From NCBI GenBank assembly GCA_009937425.1, contig JAACFO010000021.1, positions 1 to 41,612 of the forward strand: a DNA stretch of 41,612 nucleotides, read 5' to 3'. A program made the translations under genes and the position numbers. The stretch comes from Gammaproteobacteria bacterium (GTDB lineage Bacteria > Pseudomonadota > Gammaproteobacteria > HK1). The notes under the pieces are model-generated. The model was not told where the DNA came from and searched no databases. It saw nothing but the letters and a program-made list of their open reading frames with translations. Below, piece by piece: positions 7,598 through 16,264 of this stretch (the first letter of the stretch is position 1; each line of letters starts with the position of its first letter).

Positions 7598-8938
7598 TTA
7601 TCTCTCCCTGAAAGCGAGCCCGATGTTCTCCGTCAGCGGAGACAGCATGTAGCCTAGCGCGGTGCGGCTTCCGGTCTTGATCAGTGCCTCCACGGGCATG
7701 CCGGGCTGAAGCTGGAGATCCCCCAGGGTGGCAAGCTCTTCTTTGGACACCTCGATGCGCGCAAGGTAGTACGGCGTACCGCTGTGCTCGTCCACGAGTC
7801 TGTCTGCGGATAGATTAATGAGCGTACCGACGATGATGGGTGTGGATCGCAACTTGAAGGCGGTAAGGCGCACGGTCGCCTGTTGGCCTACTGCCACATC
7901 GTCGATATCGATGGGATCCACCTGCGCTTCGATAACCAGGCGATCACCCACCGGCACCACCTGCAGGATCTCCTGTGCCGGGGCGATCACGCCACCAGTT
8001 GTGTGTGCCTGCATGCCCATGATGATGCCCGTGGCCGGCGCGCGGATCTCGGTGCGGCCAAGCACGTCGACGGCGGCGACCAGACGCTCTTCGAGACCGA
8101 ACATGCGTTCCTGGACTTCGCGCAACTCCGCCACCACTTGCTCGCGGGCAGCCTTGCGAATCTGGCTGATGCGAAGCCGCGCTTCGCCGATGCCCTGCTC
8201 GGCCCGTGCCACGTCCGACTTGAAGCGCCCCTTCTCACCGCCCAATTCGGCGAGCTTGCGCTCATAGGCGAGAACTTCGTTGCGCGGCACATTGCCCTGT
8301 TTGAGCAGCTTGCGCAGCCCCTTGAGTTCGTCACCGAGTATCGTCAGTTGCTGTTCGCGCGCTGCCTGCTCGGCCTTGAGCCCTTCGATCTCTTCGCGAA
8401 ACTGGTCGATGCTCTTCTCCAGTATGGCGACCTGCCCCTGCAACGCGTTGCGCCGGGCGGTAAACAGGTGGCGTTGTCCCTGCACCGCTTTAGCCACCTT
8501 GGAAACGTGAGATCGCGCCAGCAGTTCGCGGGGGAACACGACACTGTCCCGGCTATCGCGTTCGGCGACCAGGCGTGATTCCTCGGCCAGTGCCGCGTCG
8601 AGTTCGCCGCGGACAATATCGTGCATTGCTCTGGCGTGGGTATCTTCGAGCCGAATGAGCACATCGTTATGTTCGACCCTGTCGCCATCGCGCACGAGTA
8701 TCTCCTTGACCAACCCACCCTCCAGATGCTGAATGCTCTTTCGATCGGACTCTACGACCACCACACCCGAAGCGATTGCGGCGCTATCCAATGAAGCCAA
8801 GGCGGCCCAGGCGCCGAATCCCCCGAAGGCGACAACGATGGTCGTCATTCCCGCGACTATCCAGCCCCGCGAATCCGAGGGCGGCGGCGGATCACGGCCA
8901 TTGTCCCGCGCTCTGGCCCTGGAGGGTGATCTGCTCAC
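7598..8938 (-). CDS. HlyD-family type I secretion periplasmic adaptor (PrtE-like)
   Basis: A 446-residue membrane fusion protein that links the ABC exporter to an outer-membrane TolC channel. A proline- and arginine-rich cytosolic N-terminus (1-24) precedes one transmembrane helix (about 25-50, GWIVAGMTTIVVAFGGFGAW). A first half-lipoyl segment follows (GVVVVESDRKSIQHLEGGLVKEILVRDGDRV), then a long coiled coil (about 110-290) rich in Glu, Arg and Gln. The second half-lipoyl part (EIRAPATGIIMGMQAHTTGGVI) and a beta-barrel with GMPVEALIKTGSRTALGYMLSPL complete the PrtE/HlyD architecture. The GTG start at 8938 overlaps the TAG stop of the ABC gene (TAGTG), so the pair is translationally coupled. 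No TolC-type gene is in the window; an outer-membrane factor is presumably shared and encoded elsewhere. Confidence 0.93.
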   Translation of the reverse strand: MSRSPSRARARDNGRDPPPPSDSRGWIVAGMTTIVVAFGGFGAWAALASLDSAAIASGVVVVESDRKSIQHLEGGLVKEILVRDGDRVEHNDVLIRLEDTHARAMHDIVRGELDAALAEESRLVAERDSRDSVVFPRELLARSHVSKVAKAVQGQRHLFTARRNALQGQVAILEKSIDQFREEIEGLKAEQAAREQQLTILGDELKGLRKLLKQGNVPRNEVLAYERKLAELGGEKGRFKSDVARAEQGIGEARLRISQIRKAAREQVVAELREVQERMFGLEERLVAAVDVLGRTEIRAPATGIIMGMQAHTTGGVIAPAQEILQVVPVGDRLVIEAQVDPIDIDDVAVGQQATVRLTAFKLRSTPIIVGTLINLSADRLVDEHSGTPYYLARIEVSKEELATLGDLQLQPGMPVEALIKTGSRTALGYMLSPLTENIGLAFRER

Positions 8939-10683
8939 TATGCCGACTTCCTTTTGTCCGCGATTGACACGATACGCCCTGGCTCGGGGGGCGGGAGCGA
9001 AGGCGGCGGCAGCGTGAACCTGGCGATTACCTCGTCGCGGCTTCCCAACATATCCATGAATCCTTCGTTCAAACAGAGGATCTGATCGACGCTGGCGAGA
9101 ATATTTGGTCGGTGGGCGATGATGACCAGGGTTTTACCCGCCTGCTTGAGTTCGGCGATGGTCGCGAGTAACGCACGCTCCCCCGGTTGATCGAGGTTCG
9201 TATTGGGCTCGTCGAGCACGATCAAGGACGGATCACCATATAGGGCGCGGGCAAGCCCGATGCGCTGCCGCTGACCACCGGACAGGGTGTGACCGTAGGC
9301 GCCGATGAGCGTGTCGTAGCCGCCGGGTAGACGCAGAATCAGTTCGTGTGCAGCCGCCTTGCGCGCTGCCGCGACCACCGCTTCCGCATCCACCTTACCG
9401 AAGCGCGCGATATTCTCGGCGACGGTGCCGTCGAATAATGTCACTTCCTGGGGCTGATAGCCGATATGGCTACCGAGATCGGCGCGGCTCCACTCGAAAA
9501 CATCCGCGCCGTCGAGGCGTACCGTGCCCCGTGTCGCCCGCCAGATACCGACCAGAAGACGGGCCAGCGTCGATTTTCCGGCGGCGGTCGGTCCTATGAT
9601 TCCCAGGGCGCCTCCGGGCATTAGCTGGAAGCTGACGCCCTTGAGGATCGGCGTTCCGGGATCACCGCCGGGAGCCGCCGCGATGACCTGCTCGAACTGG
9701 ACGCGTCCCTCGGGCCGCGGCAGACGCATGCTTGGTTTGTCCACGGGAACCGCATCCAGGAGTTCCTTCAGCCTGCCAAGAGCGGCGCGGGCGGCCACGA
9801 ATCCCCGCCAGTTGCCCACCGCCTGTTCCACCGGTGCCAGCGCACGGCCCAGAAGAATGGCCGCGGCAATCATGGACCCGGGTGTGATGAGCTGCTGCAT
9901 GGTGAGATAAGCACCAATTCCCAGCAACAGCACTTGAATGTAAAGCCGGACAACTTTGGTGCTCGCAACAACCAGTCCGGCTCGGTCGCTGGCCCGCGCC
10001 TGGTGACTCACGGCTGCCAGCCGGTGCTGATACCAGCGAGCGCGGATGCCGCCGAGCATCCCCATGGCCTTGAGGACTTCCGCGTTATTGAGACTGGTCT
10101 CGGCGAAATTGTTGGCTTTGATGGCGCGCTCAGAGGCGGCTTTGAGTGGACGGCTGGTCAGCGTTTCATTGAGCAACGCCAGGGTAAACAACACCAGCGC
10201 ACCGACCAACGACGCTATGCCCAGCCACGGATGAAGAAGAAAAATCACACCGATGAAAATCGGCGCCCAGGGCGCATCCAGAAGAGCAAACAGTCCCGAG
10301 CCGGTAAGAAACTGCCGCAGCACGTCCAGATCCTGCAAGGCCTGCGTGCGAGTCGCCCCCGGCGCGCCGACGCTGCGCTCGAAAACCGCGGCGAACACCC
10401 GGTCCTTCAGCAGTCCTTCGAACCTGACACCCGTGCGCACCAGCACCCGGGCGCGTACAGCCTCGAGAATACCGAGAACCAACAGCATGAAGCCGGCCAA
10501 AATCGTCAGCATCAGCAAAGTCGATTCGCTACGGCTGGAAAGCACCCGGTCAAAGACCTGAAGCATATAGAGCGGAACCACGAGCATCAGCAGATTGAGG
10601 AAAAAGCTGAATACCCCGGTCGCTATGAATGCGGGACTACACGCAATAAACGTTCGACGAATGTCCACGCTTTTTGTTTTCAC
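8938..10683 (-). CDS. Type I secretion system permease/ATPase (PrtD-like ABC exporter)
   Basis: A 581-residue half-transporter that exports the RTX protein. Residues 10-300 are the six-helix ABC-exporter membrane domain, including the family segment VPLYMLQVFDRVLSSRSESTL. There is no N-terminal peptidase C39-like domain, as in the PrtD class. The nucleotide-binding domain has Walker A GPTAAGKST (364-372), Q-loop GYQPQEVTLFDGTVAENI, signature LSGGQ (467-471), Walker B LIVLDE (487-492) and H-loop His524. GTG at 10683 was chosen because GAGGGAAGG lies upstream and the protein then begins like PrtD proteins. The open frame extends more than 300 nt further, but that part overlaps the RTX gene and has no coding character. 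It lies 61 nt after the RTX gene and overlaps the hlyD start, so the order is RTX-ABC-HlyD in one operon. Confidence 0.93.
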   Translation of the reverse strand: MKTKSVDIRRTFIACSPAFIATGVFSFFLNLLMLVVPLYMLQVFDRVLSSRSESTLLMLTILAGFMLLVLGILEAVRARVLVRTGVRFEGLLKDRVFAAVFERSVGAPGATRTQALQDLDVLRQFLTGSGLFALLDAPWAPIFIGVIFLLHPWLGIASLVGALVLFTLALLNETLTSRPLKAASERAIKANNFAETSLNNAEVLKAMGMLGGIRARWYQHRLAAVSHQARASDRAGLVVASTKVVRLYIQVLLLGIGAYLTMQQLITPGSMIAAAILLGRALAPVEQAVGNWRGFVAARAALGRLKELLDAVPVDKPSMRLPRPEGRVQFEQVIAAAPGGDPGTPILKGVSFQLMPGGALGIIGPTAAGKSTLARLLVGIWRATRGTVRLDGADVFEWSRADLGSHIGYQPQEVTLFDGTVAENIARFGKVDAEAVVAAARKAAAHELILRLPGGYDTLIGAYGHTLSGGQRQRIGLARALYGDPSLIVLDEPNTNLDQPGERALLATIAELKQAGKTLVIIAHRPNILASVDQILCLNEGFMDMLGSRDEVIARFTLPPPSLPPPEPGRIVSIADKRKSA

Positions 10684-10744
10684 GCCACGGCACCTTCCCT
10701 CGTTGGCACGCACGAGAGCTGACTGGAATGGACTAACGTCGTAC

Positions 10745-12367
10745 TCAGGCGAGCAGATCGTTGATGTCGGTAACCCCGGATACCCCAACGAGCAATACCG
10801 AATCTCCCGCGTCGACATTAACGAGAGTGTCGTTGCCCTGCGCCTGTACATTGGGAGTCGACATGACATCCGTAAACGCCAGGACGTCGCTACCCAGTTG
10901 AAAATCCGCGATGGTGTCGTTACCTGATCCCGTGGAAAAGGTGAATGTGTTACTTCCGCCGCCACCGGTGAGCAGATCGTTGCCAGAGGTGCTGAAAAGA
11001 ACATCATCCGACGAGGATCCGACGACCGCATTACCGTTTACGGTGACGGTGGCCGTGGATTCGCCACCCGCGCTATCACTGATCGTATATTCGAACGACG
11101 CCGGTGAATCCGAATTGAGTTTGAGAAGAATTTCGCCGGTCGTCGTCAATTCCACGCTGCCGTTGATAGCGTTCCCGACGCCGATGATGGCAAATGAATC
11201 AGCTTCGGCGTCTGAGTCATTACTCAGCAACGTCTCCGAAGAAATAACAAAGGCGCCAAGATCGGCGCTGGCGTTGTCGATGCTGACATTGAGAACGTAG
11301 TCGCCGGACATTATGCCCCCGTCGTTGAAATAGCCCGGCGTGTCGGGATCGTTGTTCCACGCCGAAACCGCAACGTAGTAGGTGCCACCGGACCCGGAAT
11401 CCGTAAATTCCAGATAAGGATCGAAGGGGGATACCGACCCGGTGCCTCCGGCATCTACGGGCGCGTTATCGTTCTCGGCGAGCACGGTCCCGCTGGCATC
11501 CATCAGGAACAACTGGGCGTTCATCTGACTTCCCGGGACGAAGGCAAAATCGATGTCCAGTATGAGCTTCTCGCCGGGATCGAGGCTTATGGCATACAGG
11601 TCCACATCGTTCGCCGCCGGGCCGAATATGGGAATGCTCGCCGCAATGTTCCCCTCGATGGACACCCTGGGCAGAGATGGGTCCCCCACGTCGTCATCAG
11701 GTGCGGTTCGGAAGCTCGAACGCTCGATGACTTGCGCACTTGCCGACAAAGGAAGGCCGTCCGGGTCATTCGTCTCGACCTCCAGGATGGGGCCTGCACT
11801 GGCGTCCACAAAAATCGTGTCATTACCGGCAACGGGCGCTGAATTCGGGGGAATGGATCTTGCGGCGTCCGTATACTGGATCTCGTAACTCTCCCAACCC
11901 TTTACTTTCAGGTCGAATGCCTGAAACTTGAAGGGGTGGTGACTCCAGGTATTCGTGTGCCGAGCGAGAAACGCATCGAAGGCTTGAAGATCTGCTTGTA
12001 CTTCCGCCGAGTTGAATTCCGCGTGGGTCATCTGGAGGATCAACACGTCATTGCCGCGGCCGCCATGATAGTAATCCGTGGAGTCGCGATTCTCTTCCAC
12101 CGAGTAGATGCCGGTATCGTTACCCCGGCCGGCATAAACCCGGTCGTTACCGGCTCCGCCGTTCACAACGTCGTCACCACCGCCACTTCTGATGAAATCG
12201 TTGCCGTCGCCGCCATCGATTTCGTCGTCACCACGGCGGCTCCAGATGAAGTCGTTACCACCGCGGCCGTCGATGGTGTTATTGCCCCGGCCACCGAACA
12301 GCCAGTCTCTACCGGAAGTCCCCGTCAGGTTGTCATCACCTCTGCGCCACCATCTCTTGCACGACAT
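10745..12367 (-). CDS. RTX calcium-binding secreted protein with PPC domain and type I secretion signal
   Basis: A 540-residue acidic protein (many Asp, Gly, Asn), likely exported by the ABC-HlyD pair encoded just downstream. Residues 15-110 hold about eight GGxGNDxI-type RTX nonapeptides that bind calcium. Residues 175-235 start a cadherin-like linker (SAPVAGNDTIFVDAS), and about 235-365 resemble a bacterial pre-peptidase C-terminal (PPC) domain (NDVDLYAISLDPGEKLILDID). Residues 368-445 resemble a tandem-95/cadherin-like repeat (LLSNDSDAEADSF). Residues 446-540 are a type I secretion target domain (GNDLLTGGGGSNTFTFSTGSGNDTIADF) ending in the hydrophobic tail DINDLLA. The start at 12367 follows GGGGGAG by 7 nt. 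There is no protease or lipase catalytic domain, so it is probably a surface or matrix protein. RTX repeats at the N-terminus, besides the usual C-terminal ones, are uncommon. Confidence 0.88.
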   Translation of the reverse strand: MSCKRWWRRGDDNLTGTSGRDWLFGGRGNNTIDGRGGNDFIWSRRGDDEIDGGDGNDFIRSGGGDDVVNGGAGNDRVYAGRGNDTGIYSVEENRDSTDYYHGGRGNDVLILQMTHAEFNSAEVQADLQAFDAFLARHTNTWSHHPFKFQAFDLKVKGWESYEIQYTDAARSIPPNSAPVAGNDTIFVDASAGPILEVETNDPDGLPLSASAQVIERSSFRTAPDDDVGDPSLPRVSIEGNIAASIPIFGPAANDVDLYAISLDPGEKLILDIDFAFVPGSQMNAQLFLMDASGTVLAENDNAPVDAGGTGSVSPFDPYLEFTDSGSGGTYYVAVSAWNNDPDTPGYFNDGGIMSGDYVLNVSIDNASADLGAFVISSETLLSNDSDAEADSFAIIGVGNAINGSVELTTTGEILLKLNSDSPASFEYTISDSAGGESTATVTVNGNAVVGSSSDDVLFSTSGNDLLTGGGGSNTFTFSTGSGNDTIADFQLGSDVLAFTDVMSTPNVQAQGNDTLVNVDAGDSVLLVGVSGVTDINDLLA

Positions 12368-12671
12368 CGTTGCTCTCCCCCTGGTCCACAAAACACGATG
12401 GACGACTCGGATGCCCCTGAACATCCGACTCGCCGCATACGGCCTCTTAGAAAAACTATAGGAATGTGTCTAATCTGTGACGAGTGCACATTTTTGTTTT
12501 GTGACCTGGTGTGCAAACCAGACTCGATGCGCCGGTTACATAGGAAATTCAGTCGCCGACAAGACCACCAAAGAGTACCCGCGTTCTTAATCGGGCAGAC
12601 CGAGAGCGCAGTTAATAGAGTTTATTTTTTCCCAGTTTCCTGTAATAAAAGCATGCGGATATTTTTTTGAA
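12368..12671. other. Intergenic region upstream of the RTX operon
   Basis: 304 nt, more AT-rich than the flanking genes (for example GTTTATTTTTTCCCAG near 12618 and ATATTTTTTTG near 12659), so the promoter of the RTX-ABC-HlyD operon should be here. TGTGA/GCACA half-sites at 12476-12490 resemble a CRP/FNR-type operator, but with a 5-nt rather than 6-nt spacer. There is no coding frame on either strand that I would call a gene. Confidence 0.5.
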
Positions 12672-13559
12672 TTATCGAGCTCCCCGGACACGTTCCCGGT
12701 GGAAGACATACAGTCCGCTGGCGGCAATTAATGCGGCGCCGAGAAGTGTTGTCATGTCGGGCAGATCACCGAAAAGCACAAAACCGAAACCGATGGACCA
12801 AATAAGGCTCGCATAGGTCAGTGGCGCTACCACTACCGGGGATGCGTAGCTCAGAGCCTTGATCAGGGCGAGATGGCCCGCCGCGCCGAAGAAACCCAAC
12901 AGCGCCATCAGCAACCAGCCGGACAGATCCGGCGTGATCCAGAAAAACGGCACAATCGCCGTGGTCACCACGGCGCCGAGGGCGGCTGTATAGAACAGTG
13001 TCGTCATGGGCAGATCGTGGTTTGCGAGCTGCCGGGTCGTGATCGTGTACAGCGCATGTGAAAACGCGGCGAGCACGGGCAACACGGCGAGACCGTGCAC
13101 CAAGCCGCTTCCCGGACGCACGATTACCAACGCGCCCAGGAAGCCGAAGCCGACGGCAGCCCATCGGCGTGGCCCGACATAATCCCCGAGCAACGGTACG
13201 GAGAGCGCAGTCATGAACAACGGCCCCACGAACATGATTGCGACGACGTCGGCGAGAGGCAACGCGCTCACGGCAAGGAAGAACATCCCGGTGGTCAGCA
13301 GCATGAGCACCGAGCGAATAAACTGCAGCCCCAGGCGCTGACTGCGAAGGCTGACGCTGAGACGGGTGCCCAGAATCGCGCCAACGAACAACAAGTGAAA
13401 GGAGAACCGTGCCCAAAGCACCTGTGGCACGGGATAGTCCTGGGCAAGATACTTGGCCGTGGCATCCAGGCTCGAGAACAAACCGGTCGTCAACAATATC
13501 CAGTAAATGCCTCGACGATTGTCCCGCAATCGGTGGACCAGCGAGCTTTCATCGTTCAC
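12672..13559 (-). CDS. EamA (DMT-superfamily) permease
   Basis: A 295-residue inner-membrane transporter with ten predicted membrane helices in two EamA repeats: about residues 18-150, including ISO-type segments LLTTGMFFLAVSALPLADVVAIMFVGPLF, and about 155-290, including APLTYASLIWSIGFGFVLFGDLP. Members move metabolites such as amino acids, purines or S-adenosylmethionine; this sequence does not single out a substrate. The frame starts at a GTG at 13559, 15 nt after the stop of the esterase gene on the same strand, so the two are probably in one operon. The ribosome binding site is weak (CCGCGG), so the exact start is uncertain. Confidence 0.9.
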   Translation of the reverse strand: MNDESSLVHRLRDNRRGIYWILLTTGLFSSLDATAKYLAQDYPVPQVLWARFSFHLLFVGAILGTRLSVSLRSQRLGLQFIRSVLMLLTTGMFFLAVSALPLADVVAIMFVGPLFMTALSVPLLGDYVGPRRWAAVGFGFLGALVIVRPGSGLVHGLAVLPVLAAFSHALYTITTRQLANHDLPMTTLFYTAALGAVVTTAIVPFFWITPDLSGWLLMALLGFFGAAGHLALIKALSYASPVVVAPLTYASLIWSIGFGFVLFGDLPDMTTLLGAALIAASGLYVFHRERVRGAR

Positions 13560-13574
13560 CCGCGGGGATCCGAT

Positions 13575-14645
13575 TCAGCCGGCTTTGCGCATGGGCCAGG
13601 AATTACGGATTCGGCGGGATCCGGAATGCAGGGGATGCCGCTTGAAAAAGCGCCACATGAGATCGGAAATGTCCGGTGCCGCCGGATAGCTGAAGTTACC
13701 GGGATTCCCGCCGTACCAACCGTGCCCACGGCCTTCGATGAACAAGGTCTCGATAGCGGAGCGCTTTCTGGATTCCCGGTATCCCGCGTGCACCCATGGC
13801 GCATCACCCGTGGTGCCGGAGCGTTCCAGTGCCGGCCGCGTCACGTCGATACCATAACACTCGGCCCACGAATCGCGTATGTTCCTGGCGGCCTGGATAT
13901 TGACGACAGGGTCGTCATGGGAGTGGACGATGAATATCGGGCTCGGGCGCCCATGCTCACCCATGACCGATTTCATGGCAGACACCAATTGCTCTGTTGG
14001 TTTGAACGTAACAGCATGTGGCGCGCCGTAGGCAACCGCCCGAGGCGTTTCGGAATAGGCGACCCCGGCCACGGCCGCGCCCGAGGCAATTTTGTCATGA
14101 TGTGCCACCATGGCCGCTACCGCCATGCCGCCACCGGAAGACAGTCCGGCGATATGTATCCGCCGGTCATCGATTCTGACTTCTCTCCGGACTTGCTCGA
14201 TGATTTGCCAGAGATCTTCAACCTCTCCGGCACCTGGTCGAATTTCCCTCTCGACCCACCAGCCCCAGCAATTGCGGATGCGCATTCCGGAATAGCCGGT
14301 GACGAAGGGATACACGACGATGAATCCCTCGCGATCGGCTACAGCCTCGAAATTGGAAATGCGCCGGATATCCGCGCTGTTCTGGCGGCAACCATGTAGA
14401 ACCATGAGCAACGGCATGGAAGAATCGCCACGGTAACCGCGAGGCAGGTAGAGTTCGAAACGCCTGGTCCGCGAACCGGAATAGGATTGCCTGCGGAAAA
14501 TTCTTCTGGATTCAGGGGCGCCCTCGCCCGCCTCTTCCATGTGCAACGACTGGCGGATCCGTCCTATGAAGCCGGCAATCCGGCGACCAATTGCCAGCCC
14601 CGCGCTCGCGAGCCTGCGCCGGACGAGATTCAGAAATGCCTTCAC
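13575..14645 (-). CDS. PHB-depolymerase-family esterase (LpqC/esterase-type alpha/beta hydrolase)
   Basis: A 356-residue hydrolase of the extracellular-PHB-depolymerase-like esterase family. The oxyanion segment VLHGCRQ is at 82-88, the nucleophile Ser169 lies in GLSSGG (167-172), the acid is probably Asp245 (HSHDDPVV) and the base His308 (GRGHGW). Residues 1-55 are basic (RRRLASAGLAIGRRIAGFIGRI), amphipathic and not a good signal peptide, so cytosolic granule association or membrane attachment are both possible. The family includes intracellular and secreted members cleaving poly-3-hydroxybutyrate oligomers or feruloyl/acetyl esters. GTG at 14645 follows GGGAG by about 10 nt. It is upstream in the same unit as the EamA permease. 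No PHB synthase or phasin gene is in the window. Confidence 0.85.
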   Translation of the reverse strand: MKAFLNLVRRRLASAGLAIGRRIAGFIGRIRQSLHMEEAGEGAPESRRIFRRQSYSGSRTRRFELYLPRGYRGDSSMPLLMVLHGCRQNSADIRRISNFEAVADREGFIVVYPFVTGYSGMRIRNCWGWWVEREIRPGAGEVEDLWQIIEQVRREVRIDDRRIHIAGLSSGGGMAVAAMVAHHDKIASGAAVAGVAYSETPRAVAYGAPHAVTFKPTEQLVSAMKSVMGEHGRPSPIFIVHSHDDPVVNIQAARNIRDSWAECYGIDVTRPALERSGTTGDAPWVHAGYRESRKRSAIETLFIEGRGHGWYGGNPGNFSYPAAPDISDLMWRFFKRHPLHSGSRRIRNSWPMRKAG

Positions 14646-14758
14646 GAAACGAACTCCCGAGATGAGGCCGGATTAACCGGGCGAGATTGCCGCAAAAGTG
14701 GTTCCCGGTGCAATATTCTTCACAGCGCTTGGCTTCTTAACCGACGAGTTGCCCCAAT

Positions 14759-16210
14759 ATGACGCAGAATTACCATGTCACAGACGCGACGCGTCCACCG
14801 GTCGATGCAGCACTTAACGACATCGCCGAGTATGTGCTCGATTTTCAGGTCGACGGTGACGAGGCCAGGACGACCGCCCGCCTGGCGCTGATGGACGCCC
14901 TGGGCTGCGCATTCTACTCCCTGGGAAATCCGCAATGCACTCGCGCCCTGGGGCCGGTGGTCCCCGGCGCAAGCCTGAAAGGCGGCGCGCGGGTTCCGGG
15001 AACCCGTTACGAGCTCGATCCCGTCACCGCGGCATTCAACATAGGAGCCTGTGTGCGCTGGCTGGATTTCAATGACACCTGGCTGGCTGCGGAGTGGGGC
15101 CACCCGTCGGACAATCTTGGCGCCATTCTCGCCTCGGCGGACTATGAATGCCGGCGTCGCCGCAGTTCGGCGGATCAACCATTACAGATGCAGGTGGTTC
15201 TCGATGCATTGGTCAAAGCATACGAAATTCAAGGCGTAATCGCGTTGGAGAATGCATTTAACCGACTCGGTATCGATCACGTCATTCTGGTTCGGGTGGC
15301 GAGCGCCGCCCTGGCCACCGCGATCCTCGGCGGCAACCACGAGCAGGTGATCGCGGCCGTTTCTAACGCCTGGCTGGATGGCGGCGCCCTCAGAACCTAT
15401 CGGCACGCACCCAATACCGGCTCACGCAAGAGTTGGGCGGCACCCGACGCGAGCAGCCGGGGTGTGTGGTTGGCTCTCATGGCATTACGCGGAGAAATGG
15501 CCTATCCATCGGCGCTCACCGCGCCGGGCTGGGGGGTGCAAGACACGCTGTTGCGCGGCGAGCCACTTCGAATCTCGCGCTCCTACGCAAGTTACGTCAT
15601 GGAAAACCTGTTGTTCAAAGTCGCTTTTCCTGCCGAGTTTCATGGTCAAACGGCGTGCGAGGCAGCGATGATTCTGCACCCGGCCGTCGCTCTCCGGATC
15701 GACGAGATCGCGGACATCGAGATCGAAACCCAGGAAGCGGGCAGCCGAATCATAGACAAAACCGGAGCACTGGATAATCCGGCGGATCGTGATCACTGCC
15801 TGCAGTACATGGTCGCCATTGCGTTGATGAAGGGCGCGATAACATCCTCGGACTACGAGGACGAGGCGGCTCGCGATCCACACATCGATAGTTTGCGCTC
15901 GAAGATGCAGGTGCGGGAAAACCCGGACTTTACCCGGGACTATCACGATCCGGACAAGCGCGCCATCGCGAACGCGGTGCGAGTCCATTTCCAGGATGGC
16001 AGCAGCACCGATCGCGTCGAGATCGCCTATCCCCTCGGTCACCGGCGGCGGCGAGTCGAAGCGATGGCGCCACTGGAGGAAAAATGCCGCCGTGGCCTGA
16101 GAACCTTACTGCCGGCGGATCGATGCGATGAAACCATGGCACTGCTGCTGGATGCCGAACGGCTCTCGAGCATGCCCGTGGACGACTTCGTGTCCCGGTT
16201 GGTGATCTGA
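14759..16210 (+). CDS. prpD: 2-methylcitrate dehydratase PrpD (MmgE/PrpD family)
   Basis: A 483-residue protein, the same length as the enterobacterial PrpD. It dehydrates (2S,3S)-2-methylcitrate to 2-methyl-cis-aconitate in the methylcitrate cycle of propionyl-CoA breakdown, without an iron-sulfur cluster. Long stretches I recognise from E. coli PrpD are present: PVTAAFNIGACVRWLDFNDT, AAEWGHPSDNLGAILA, SALTAPGWGV, DNPADRDHCLQYMVAIAL and YHDPDKRAIANAV. The start at 14759 gives the expected N-terminus, though the ribosome binding site (GACGAG) is modest. The usual partners prpB, prpC and acnD are not beside it; the next gene is a TPR-methyltransferase 54 nt downstream. It may also act on a related tricarboxylate, but similarity to true PrpD is high along the whole length. 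Confidence 0.93.
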   Translation: MTQNYHVTDATRPPVDAALNDIAEYVLDFQVDGDEARTTARLALMDALGCAFYSLGNPQCTRALGPVVPGASLKGGARVPGTRYELDPVTAAFNIGACVRWLDFNDTWLAAEWGHPSDNLGAILASADYECRRRRSSADQPLQMQVVLDALVKAYEIQGVIALENAFNRLGIDHVILVRVASAALATAILGGNHEQVIAAVSNAWLDGGALRTYRHAPNTGSRKSWAAPDASSRGVWLALMALRGEMAYPSALTAPGWGVQDTLLRGEPLRISRSYASYVMENLLFKVAFPAEFHGQTACEAAMILHPAVALRIDEIADIEIETQEAGSRIIDKTGALDNPADRDHCLQYMVAIALMKGAITSSDYEDEAARDPHIDSLRSKMQVRENPDFTRDYHDPDKRAIANAVRVHFQDGSSTDRVEIAYPLGHRRRRVEAMAPLEEKCRRGLRTLLPADRCDETMALLLDAERLSSMPVDDFVSRLVI

Positions 16211-16264
16211 AGATATCAGACTGGATCGCAAGCCTCGACTCATGAACTCCTTTATCATGTCGGC

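Noticed and set aside
10684..11031. N-terminal extension of the ABC exporter gene
   Set aside because: The extension overlaps the end of the RTX gene in another frame and has no ABC-exporter features. GTG at 10683 with GAGGGAAGG is preferred.
12476..12490. CRP/FNR-type operator TGTGACGAGTGCACA upstream of the RTX operon
   Set aside because: The half-sites are right but the spacer is 5 nt instead of 6 and one base differs; too weak to list as a site without conservation data.
13095..14399. 434-codon plus-strand frame opposite the EamA and esterase genes
   Set aside because: It spans two well-supported minus-strand genes and has no recognisable domain or ribosome binding site.
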